Shown here piece by piece: positions 39,801 through 51,800 of a stretch of 64,000 nt of DNA. A program made the translations under genes and the position numbers. The notes below the pieces were generated by a model. The model was given only the letters and a program-made list of their open reading frames with translations, made no database searches and had not been told where the DNA came from. Numbering within the stretch: position 1 is the stretch's first letter; each line of letters opens with the position of its first letter. The stretch is from Panorpa germanica (Eukaryota > Arthropoda > Insecta > Mecoptera > Panorpidae), in assembly GCA_963678705.1 (NCBI GenBank), contig OY783217.1:3720001-3784000 (forward strand), read 5' to 3'.

Positions 39801-42800
39801 GATATACAACAAATTTTAAGCATGAGTCATCGTCTATGACCATGTGGTTTTTTAGGGCTAATTATAACAAAAGATTAAAAAAAAGTATACGGAAATCGGT
39901 GTTGGAAAGTTTTTACTCGTTTCTTGCAACGGGTCTATTTGCAAGTAATATATTATGCAAGTGTTATTCTCAAATAGGATTGCATGCCTCTGTAGTATAT
40001 ACCTTATGTATATACTGTCTGTTATATACACATACAGCTAGCTACACATTGAGCTCTATAAATTTGTGTAAGAGATAGCATCCCGCCACACGTTCCCGTG
40101 TCCCGGATGCCACATGTAAACCGCACGTGCTGTAACACAAGGGGAATAAATATGTACTTTGGGATTTTATTAATTACGTCATTAGAGTCATTAGGACATT
40201 GCCTTTAACAATATAATACAAAATTCAATATAGTACAAGTTGAATGATTTATAAATAAGTAAGGAGAAACTTTTGCCACAGTATGTACCAACGGAATCAC
40301 TATACTATGTAGTAAGATATTCAACTACATATTGTATTATTTAAATAACGAAACGACCTATCACTTTATTTGAAAATACACCGATTTGGTCTTTCATTAA
40401 AATTAAAAAGGAAACCTTGTAATAATTAATATAAAAGAAATTTCTTTATAATTTTATAGCGTTTCAAAAGCGTTTCATTTTTAATAAATACTTCGTAATA
40501 GTTTATTATCTTTAAAAATGTGTACTTAAGAAATGTTTGTGAAAAAGACTGTAGATTTATTTTTCAAACTTGAGGAACATAACTCACAAAGCATTAGAAG
40601 AGAAACAAGAAAATATAGAAGAGCTACAGCATTATGGTAAACTTTTATCGTTTTCAATTTTTGTATCTGTAAACTAAGTTAATAATTAAATCAAATAAGG
40701 TTATTTATTTAATAAACACCAGTGTATGTACACAGCAGGAAGTAATTCAAAAACAGGAACCACAAATAAAATAACATTTATGTGACTTCCGTTGTCCCTT
40801 GGGAAACCCTTAAAGTTGTAAAACCCCTAACCCTTGACAACCTGCTGCCAAGAAGTGGAAATATGAAAGGCTACGAATGTCACACATGTTCCCTATAAGG
40901 GTTTTGATGAATTTTGACAGGCCATAAACCATATATAGCTTTTAAGATAAGGAAAGGATTATTACTGAAAAATATATCATACCATCAATGTCTAAAAAAA
41001 TGATTTTTACAATTTATAAAAATTGTGGAAATCGAGGGAATCGCCGCCGATCCCAACTGACTTCATTTTAGCTGGAGAAAAGCCATTTTAAGTTAAAGTA
41101 TAATTGTAGAAATCATGCTGGGAAAAACTATTCTTATACAATAATTTTTACAAATTTTTAAAATAGTTTATTCTGAATCTGAGTATACCTATTTCTATAA
41201 TTTATTTAAAAATATTAAATTAAAAATACATTAAAATAGTGAATTTTGCCTTTAAGATGATATATAATCAAAAATTGTAAAAGAAGGTATAATCTATTAT
41301 GAATTGCAACCTCTTTTATACAGCAAAGTGTAAAAAAGATGCATAAAAGTATACACATAAAGTTTTGATATTATGAATGTTATAAACAATAATAAATAAA
41401 ATTTAACTCATTGTCCTTCGTACTTTAATACAAATTTTGTGAAATAGGAATTATCTCCGTTATCTTTTATACATTAAAAAAAATAAAGAACCCTTACATA
41501 TAAACTATATATATCAATAAGAATCTAAAAAATTCGACTCCAAACATTGTTTTTCCATGGGCCACTTGATATTTTAAACTTTCCCCAATTTTCAATTTTG
41601 AGCGGGTTCGACAAAAACCCGTTGTTCGCTTAATCCACGCCTATATTTTAAATTATATAAATTAGTAATTCTTTCATAATTATAAAGTAACTTATTAACA
41701 TTTCAAAAGATATTTAATTTAAAATGGCCGTAGGTTAATCCTTTTTATTATTTAATCACATTAAGTACAGTACCTTTAGGAATATAAAGTAATTATTTAA
41801 AAGGTTAAACAGGTAGGTTGTAAATGAACGAACTATGATAACACTCAGGTAAAATTCAACGCGATAATAGCTGGTTATACGTCGTACAAGCGGTCAATAT
41901 TTGTCAACTAAAATATGCAATTAAATTCAACGCTTATTGGTTTAATTATCATATCGATGTTTATCGAATGTGTTCTTAAGTGATCGTTGTAAATTGATGT
42001 TTCTATCACATTAAGCTAGTGTCGATTCGTGACTAGAACAGAACGCTTCAGGTTGTCTATCGCGTTGCACTTTGTAGTATCACATCTAATGAGCTCTAGT
42101 TGAACCAGTGTTAACATGAAGTTGCTCTTAAGTATATTAATTACATTTGAAACTGTTGCTTACGTAATTAGCGCAACAGGTAAGTACTAGACATTCAATT
42201 TTATGTACATATTAATATTTTGCATAACAATTTTATATTTGAAGTTATATATTATGTTACAAAAAACAAATTATAATTCGTTTAATAGATATATGTTATT
42301 TTATTGAATTTTTTTATACAAATTTTAAATTAAGTATGCATACTTTAGATAAAATTTTAAGCAAAACAATCAATTTTTAAATACTGCTTTTGTTTTTCTG
42401 CCTCGGGATTGGTTTGTTTACTATTTTTTAGTTTTATTTCTAATTTGTAATGTACACACACACAAACATAGACAAAAACACATACAATGATCAACTGGAA
42501 AGAAACGAAAGAATGGATTAGTAAGGGCCTAGAGCAGTATTAGATAGTGGGGCGAAATTAATTGTATCTATTCATGAATCCTTCCAACCTCTCTGAAGTT
42601 ACCAATTCTTATTAAGTTCCCTGCAAAATGAGAATTAAATTAATAGCATCTAGTTATCAACGCTTATCTGACCTTTTTCTACAAAAATAAATTGTATTTA
42701 GTCGCAAATGTTTTTCAGTCTATTTAAAATTAACTCTTTTAGAATCACAAGCAAAATAAATTGTACTTAATCACAATTGCGTTTCAGCCTATTTCAAATT

Positions 42801-45800
42801 ACTGTTTCTTTTAACTCTCAACCTAAAATCAATTTTATCTTGCAATAATAGATATGACTTATGTTCTTCCGAGGCCAGTGCCCCCTCCTCCCACCTTCGG
42901 TACGCTTTTGTGTTAAACTGAGAAAGAAATTGTTAATTAAAATTGCAAATAAAATACAAATTCTTTAATTTTGTTAGAAACGTATACTAAAATTCAATAA
43001 AATAACATATTTACGCTATCATATATTACATATTACATATGATAAAGTGTATTAAAGTGTTTAACAACAGCTATAACTTACGTGATGTTAAATAAATTGA
43101 ATAATAACATAATTATACGATGGAACGTGAACACATGCTCTTCAAATAACTTAATACCACACTCTTATTTTTTCTGTATATTAATTTTAATCTTTTATGT
43201 GTAAGTTCAAGGTATAAATTGTTTTCTAATAATATTGTTTCAGTATTTAATTATGGCGCTTCAGAGGGTTGTGGACTTTCTCAAAATGGTGACTTAAGTT
43301 TGCAACAACCATTGTTTATAATAAGAAATAGAAAATGGGAGCTTTATCGACCAGAATCGAAAGTTATGAATTTTCCAAATAATTTGGTGCTTGGTTGTAC
43401 TCCAGCTAGCAATACATTCAGCGTAACTACAAATAAAAGTGAGAAATGAGTCGCTCATAAGCCAATGCGGTTAAGTCGAATAGAAATCGAGACAATTAAT
43501 GTTTTTGGAGAACATAATCATATGCAAAAGCTATAAAAAGAAAGTGTTATTTTACCCATTTTCAGTTAAGAGAAAATCTATGTTCTTAATCGAATTTGAT
43601 GTTTATCTTTTAAGATTATGAAGTTTGGTTATTTTACTATCAGAATAAAGTGTTTATTTTCTATTTTCCTTCCTCCTCTCACAGGACAGGAAACGAGAGT
43701 ATATAAAAAAACATTGTTAGAGACTTTTTGAATTTCATATTTGAGGCGTCCAGAAACAAAGGGATGTAAATAACAAATTTCAAATTGAAATAACCAGCGC
43801 AAACGATAGAAGATGTACTAAACTATTTAGTGGCACAGAGATATAAGCGAAAACTTGGACAGATTTTACTGCATAACGTGTATTCTAAGACACACTGCAC
43901 GAAAACGCCTATACGATCTTAACTTTAAACTCGTTTTCTGAAGAATTTTACTTTTGTCACTTACATCCCTTTGCATTTAGATGCCTCATTTAATTATTTT
44001 TTTAATAATCACTACCCCAACTAAATTATACAGATTTATTACCAAGGTAATAAAAATGTCATTGTAATGACATAATCTTTCAAAGATAATCCTACTGTTT
44101 TGCTATTAATTATGAAGTAATTAACTAGTTTTAGAGTCTAGTTCATTTATTTGTCGCCAGGTGTATCTTAATACTATATTTGTTTCTGATTATTTTACAG
44201 TATAAGAACATACATTTTTTTATATGCCGTATAAATCGCGCCTTCAAAATAAAAAAGTAGTTTATCGGAAAATTTAATAACTAAAAAGAATATTCTTTCT
44301 TCCTTAAATATTTACAAAAATCCGTAAGTACAAAGAAATGACTTAACCGCATTGAGTTTTAACCATCTCATATTTGCATAAACAATGTTTTTTGTCTTTA
44401 TCTTATTTTATTAAAATATAATGATTTCAGCTAACATCCTGTACGCAAAATGTAACAACGCTAAACAATTCCTAATTGGACGAAAAACATTTGATTTCTC
44501 TGACTTATCCTGCAAAAGGACGAACACGGGTGACATCATTAGTACAAGGACTAACTGTGGCAACAATCTGGGAAAACTGACTCGAGTCGGATTTGATTTA
44601 TCGAAAACACAATTCGGTTTTATTGATTTGTATGAAGTTTGTTACAATCAAAATTCAGGATCAGTCATTTACTCGCAACATACCTTGTATGGTAAATCGA
44701 TCGCTTGTAAGTATTGAAAATAATTGTCTAGTCTAAAGGTAAGCGTTTACAAGTCATTGAGGGCATTAGATGTATTGTATGAAATATAAAAAAGTTCTTT
44801 ATCACGCTTCACATATCTTCTTTGTTTATGCGATAAATCCAATACGTTCGATGCGGACCAGTAGACGCATACCTTTATATGTTATTTGTTATATTTATTT
44901 ATTTATTGTATAACATTATTTATTGTTTATCAATACATGAAAATGAGCTCCAACACCTGAAAACATATTTTTAGTTTTGTTGCTATCAGATTTATTTGAC
45001 TGCATTCTTTTATAATCATAAACTTATTAGGCAGTGGTGTAGGTCATTTATATGAGACATATATTTAAAAAATCAATAAATTCAATAACAAAATATTATT
45101 GTTTCATAAACAAAAGTTATCCCACTTTTTGTGAGCAAACTACATCAATACTTTTCTCATTCTTTGAAATTTAAAGGTTTTTATACTTATGTGAACATGT
45201 TAACAGTTTAATTTTAATAAGAACTAAACCTAGAGAATATAGCGCTGATCTAAGATCGTGGATCGAGCCTTAAGACACAGCATTTTGGCGTCATGTAATT
45301 TATAAAGTATTTATGCAGAAATAAAAATAGACTGAATTGAAATTATTTGATATTTAATAATAACAGATGTTTCTAAGAAATAGATATATTTCTATTTGCT
45401 ATTTTCTATTGAATAAAAAACAACATTCTCCATACTTGGAATATTCGTTCTGGAATGTTACCACTGACATCGATTTACCGTAAAATTATTATTCCCATGC
45501 ATTCACCATGCTTTATAAATAATAAACAATTATATGTTAACCTTTATAGATTGTACAGTGGCCAAGAGAGAGAGAGAGAGAGAAAGTTATTATTCATAGT
45601 TATGCAATATCTAACAATAATTAATTCAAATTCACTTTATGACCTAATGAGGTTACTTCTTCCCATTCTGCTGTTCTGCGATGGGAACTTCTTTGTTTGG
45701 ATGGTGGCGTCTTAATATATTTAAATAACTAAGAATATTAATCACAAATTGTTGGAGAAAATTATTGATTTTTATTTTGTTTCAGACAATCAAAATGAAA

Positions 45801-48800
45801 TGAACAGGCCTACTTTCAAATCGATTGGGACTGCAATGGGTGTGTCTCCAAGTAAGTCATACAAAAGGTTAGCACAGTCAGATACCTTTGATAATCTAGT
45901 TGGCACAAATAATAGGGAAAAATATATTAGTAACACATCATTTCTCTCTCGGGGTCATTTGGCGCCCGACGGTGATTTCATTTTGTACCCGGAGCAGGCG
46001 GCTACTTATTTCTACGTCAATACGTGCCCGCAATGGCAAGTAATCAACCAAGGAAACTGGCTGAAAGTGGAGCAATTAACGAGGAAGATCGCCGACAAAC
46101 GCCAAGAGGATATATTGATTGTTACAGGAGTTCACGATGTTTTAGAACTAAAAGGAGAAGATGGAAAAAATAAAAAAATATATCTAGAAAAAGATGAAAA
46201 ACTAGAAGTTCCGAAATGGACGTGGAAAATTATTTATTCCAACAGCACACAGGAAGGAATTGCTTTTGTAACCCTTAATAACCCTTTTGTAGAAAGGGTT
46301 GATAAAAATGAATTAATTTGTGTAAATATTATTGACAAAACTGACTTTAACAATGTGAAGTTTGAAAATGTTCAAAAAGGGTTTACTTATGGTTGTTCGG
46401 TACCAGATCTCCGAAAAACGGTTCGTACTATACCGAATATTAGGGTTAGCAGACTGCTGTCCACATTTTAGTAAATAAATATTTTATATTATATTTTACA
46501 TGTACGAACTCACTGATTAATTTGTATACAATGTACAAAATAAATAATATTTAATTCTATCTGGACAAGAAAATGCTTTTTAATAATGTTTGCATGTTTG
46601 TTCTGTAAAATTTTGATAAAAGTTAAAGAGATTTCTGTTTTATTTCTATCTATTATGTGGGGTCATTAAAGGGCATTGCACTTACTACTGTTACTTTCCA
46701 TATTTTAAGTAACAGGTTTTGTAATTACCAAACATCAAAACAAGGTTAATGTATTACCATTAGCAAAAGAATTGAATATATATCGATCGTTCAGTTCACA
46801 ACTCGAAATATTGAGTGGTGAGATAACAACGAAACAAATATTCGAGCTACAAGCATTCCAACGGTATTCGACAAGTTCATCTGCATTATAATTTTCTTTG
46901 GTTGCATTTAAGAGTTATCTGAGCATTGCATCAGATAAAGATATCTTTCTTTTATCTTTTTCGTACTTTCTCGAACTTTACTTTGCCCTCTTCCCCTGCT
47001 CTGTTGTTTATTCTCTGTTTTTATGCTCACATATTTATTCTTTCTTTTTCAGCGGCAACATTTAAAGCCTATTTTGAAGTTTCTTTCATCTCTGTATCTT
47101 TGTCTCTTTCTTTCTTATTCTTCGCTAGCTATTTCTTGTATTTCTTCAGTTCCAATTGTCTATCACGTCCTTTTCTCTATCTGTAACTCCTCTCCCTTAT
47201 TCTTCTTTAAACATTTTTAACAAAGATTAATTTATTTTCAATATTTCGATGTCTTCCTTATTCCAAAACTTACTTTCACTTTATCCTCATTCTTCACCTT
47301 TTGACATACGCACCTTTCATTTCATTTTAGTCGCGTTCACCTTCAACTCTCCCCCATTTTATTGCAACAGTTGTACGTAACGCAGGTGATATAATCAGAA
47401 CACCTTACACGTGTGGCTTACTCGTCAATGATAATGGAGATATATCACGTTTTGGATTTGACTTATCGACTCCTCCATTAGGGTTTATTGATCTTTATAA
47501 AGTTTGCCACAATCGTAACCAGAATCTGTAACGCAGCACTCGCACAGAAAGTCTAAACGTAAGGAAAAACGTTTTTCATTCACTTCCAGAAACATACATT
47601 TATTTCCATTAATATTTTACGCAGTTCATGGAAAATAAACCACACATTCTGAATCAGACCAGCGATTGATAAAAACATTTGATCATGTATTGCGTAATCG
47701 AGGGTTACGTGGATATATCAAAAACGGTTGTTCCAATTATCTCACCCCTAACCAAATAGGGTGATTTTGTTTTGTGGCCAGAAAAAGTTGCTACATATTT
47801 TTATTTAAATACCTGTCCCCAATGGCTGGTAATTAATAATGGAAATTGGAAAAGCGTTGAATATCTAACAAAGGCGTTAGGGAAATCCTATGGGAAGAAT
47901 TTGTAGATAATTACACGAGTTTATAATATCCTTGAGCTGGATGATGTAAATGGGAACAAAAGAAAAATATATTTACATGATAATAAAAAACTGGAGGCTC
48001 CAAAATGGCTGTGAAAAATTATTTACATTAGAGAATCTTGTGGAGGAATTTTTTGTGACTGTTACTGCAATCGATTACTTGCGAACCGAATTCTTAGTAG
48101 CGTATATTCGAGTTGTAAAAATAATTATCATTACAAAAATCTTATAAAGAAAGTATAATAAATAATATTAAATAATGCATATTACTGACGCACATTACTA
48201 GCTAAAAGTAAAATGGAGGTGTAAATGGAATTTAATCTTATTTCTAAGGAATTTAATAATTTTTCTGAAAGTTATATTTACTCTTGCGAATTGTCAGAAT
48301 TTCTGAAAAGTTGTTGTTGTTTTTAAGTTGTTACATGCTGTAGATATTTCAAATAAATTATGAAAATGATGTTGTTGTTTAATTAATATTATTTCAAACT
48401 TGTAATTATAAATTATACAGAAAATACAGATATACTTGTACACGTAAAATATGTAAAGGTTGTCGGTGTTTTGCTTTTGTACAATATTCCGTGTTTTCAT
48501 TATTCAGAAAATAAATTCATAACAGAAAATCATTACAAATAGCTTGAAGCATTTTGAAACTTTCGCCATATTGAATTTTTAAAAATAAAACAATATGTCA
48601 AAAAAAAAAAATGAATTCGTTTTAGAGATATTTTTTTAATGAAAACCTTGCTTTATAAACCATAATATGTGAACAATTGTTCTTTCTTTTTTTAAATTTA
48701 TTTTTGTTTTACGGATATTTCTAGTGATATTTCGCTCAGCAATAATATAATGCCTATACTTTCTTATATAGGTATAACATTTTATATAAACGAAACCTGT

Positions 48801-51800
48801 TCATAATTTTTGTTTAGATGGAATCTGAAATATAAGAAAACAATCATTTTCATAATTCTAATTCTAATCCTACGTTCGCCTTATGTTTTCAATCTTCTCT
48901 ACCACTCTTTCTTTTTCTTCATAATATCCTCTCGTTTCCTCGGCTCAGTTCTAATTTCTTCCCTTCCCAATCTCAACAGCCCGCTCTCTGCTTTTCAAGA
49001 CATAGTTTATAATAATTGCACTCGTTTCAGGTCATGGGCTTCAAGGACACATACGTTTTTACAAGTACTCTTAATAATGGTGCAAACAAGAGATCAGGGG
49101 CTCCTATTAAACCATTAGAATCAAATGAAAACGTAAGAATTACTTGGGAAATCAAATACATACATATTTACTAATTTTCTGCTATATTTATAACTTTATT
49201 TAACTGTTATATATAAATTTTAAAATGACGTATTTTTTCCAGGTAATTTGGGCTGATAAACAATATTCTATACGAAGAGAAAAGCGTGATTATATTTCTA
49301 GAGATGATATACAATCTAAAAACGAAACCAATCATAAAGTTCTGGCTCAGGAAGATATGCCACTGATTCGTGAAAAACGAACGGAGTTTGATATCTTAGA
49401 AGAAGACAAACTACTCTTTAATGATGACTTGTGGAGTCAGGAATGGTACCTGGTAAGTGTTCTTTCCTTGTTCTAACATTGTTATATTTTGCATTACCAA
49501 TTGCTCCAATTTAACCTGGAATTTTATATAGTTGAAGTTGTAACAGCATATAACGTCATTGATTTTTTATACTCGTATAATTGTATTATTCCAGCATGAC
49601 ACTCGATCAATTGCAAATCTCCCAAAATTAGACTTAAATGTTCTTCCTGTATATGAGAGAGGAATTACAGGAAAAGGAATACGGGTGGCAATTCTTGACG
49701 ATGGGTTAGAACATACCCACGAAGATCTTAATGAAAATTATGTAAGTACCAATTTGTTTTGAAGATAATTTTCTGGGTCATTTAATACATTTATTGGAAG
49801 TTGTATTAACTTTACCACCCAGGTAGAACCCAGTAGAAATGAATCTTGAAATTAGATTTTATAAAGCTATATCTTTGCAAGGCATTAGCTAGTTTTAAGC
49901 TTATTAATTTAGGTTGGTGCAAAATTAAACGAAACCAAGCTGAATAACCTTGCAGGATTAGCTAATTAGCTTACGCTTAAAAAATAAGCATACCAAATTT
50001 CATAGAACGCTTGGAAAATATGCTACTAGATAGCTAATTTTAATGCTTAATTATTCGTTTAGAGTTGTGTTGTATATATTATTCTAGTAGCAACCTTGCA
50101 GCTAGCATGTATACCAAGCCTTGTACCCCAAGCATAAATAACGCTACTTTCAAGTTTCAAACCTGCACTCCAAGACAATTTTCTACCTGGGAGCTGGTAA
50201 ATTCAGTTATATACCATAGACCCTTTACAAAAAGATTACTACAAAATGCACTGTACTGAGGTGTGAGACATCTTTGCTAAATGTTACTAAATTTAAGAGA
50301 ATATATTCTACTGTCTATACATCTTCTAGTTGTAGTTGTAATTTGTACATCATATAAATAAGTGTAGGTTAAGTTGAAAGATTATTTTCGTTTAACTAAA
50401 TTATTTATGACCGGACCGGAAAATTAGGATCCTGATATCAGCTGGGATTGTAACGATAACGATCCGGATCCAAGTCCAACTTACGACGGCTATAAAAACG
50501 CTCACGGAACTCGGTGTGCAGGAGAAGTGGCAATGATAGCCAATAACCGGAAGTGTGGTGTCGGCATAGCGTTTAATGCTAAAGTTGGAGGTTGGTTATC
50601 ACATAAAACCTATATCAATAAAAATTATTATTATCCACTAAACAGTTAGGTAGCTAATATATTTTGAGAAATTGTTACGTAGATATCTATTTCAATTTAC
50701 GATTATTTGTTGCTTTTATTTAGTCTATGAAAAGATGAATTGGAGGGAATTTGATGTTCTAATTTATAGAAATAGGATCATGGTTTGCAATCCCACTTCT
50801 TTAAGGATAATTATTCGGGAAAGCATGGATACGCGGTTACATAAAAAACCATAGCCCCTGTTTAGTGGGTATAACAGTTAAATGAAAATAGGATTCAAAC
50901 GCTAATTTATTTGCTTTACATATTTAAGGAATTAAACTTCTTGGAGGAGTTGTTAACGATCGCATAGAGGGCGTCGCCTTGGGATTTGCTAATCATTTAG
51001 TTGACATATACAGCGCCTCCTGGGGCCCCAGTGATGACGGTAAAACAGTAGACGGTCCCGGAAGACTTGCGTTGGAAGCAATGACTAAAGGCATTAGAGA
51101 AGTATACAATGAAAAATTATTTAATATATTTGTTAACAAGAGATAAGATAGCATGAACAGTAAACAGTCTGTCAACTTCAATTTACTTTATTTTCTAAGG
51201 GTCGTAACGGAAGGGGAGTGATATATATCTGGGCGAGCGGAAATGGAGGAAGTAAAGGGGACAACTGTAACTGTGATGGGTAAATATAGTTCAAGGCATT
51301 TATATTTGTTGCTGGTTGACTTTGGTTTGTAGTTAGAACGCCGTTTAAAACCACCAAGTTATAGCAACAGTTTTTGAAAATTCTGTAAAATCTGAATGCC
51401 CTTTTTCTATTTGGCTTTTTGCTACTATTTGCTCAAATGTCGGTTGTCAGCTGATTGTCAAATTGTGAATCAAGCTTATAGTAACAAAAAATTGAGTTGT
51501 TTATTTTCAGTTGAATTGTGAAAAACCTTATTGAGATATGGACAGGACAACGTCTGTTTATTATAAAATTTCATTAAAAAAATAAAATAAAATGTTGACG
51601 TATTTTATAATGTAAATGTGCTGAGTGTGTAATTTCATCAGTTCCCGTCTATGGAAATAAGAGTCCTTAATAATTCAGTGAAGTACACGTTCTGCTCTGT
51701 CAAGTGCTACTAATATTCTCTCTAAAAAGTATAATATGTTTAAGAATTCAATTTTTTTAAATACAACGTCTTTAGTTTTTTAAATATCCGGTAGTTCACG

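Noticed and set aside
39704-40078. 124-codon open frame on the + strand
   Set aside because: No recognisable domain, no signal for splicing or translation start, and Ser/Tyr/Lys-rich composition expected of AT-rich random sequence within intron 1.
46926-47220. Two overlapping Phe/Leu/Ser-rich open frames
   Set aside because: They are artefacts of a pyrimidine-rich tract between the nuclease and its pseudogene.
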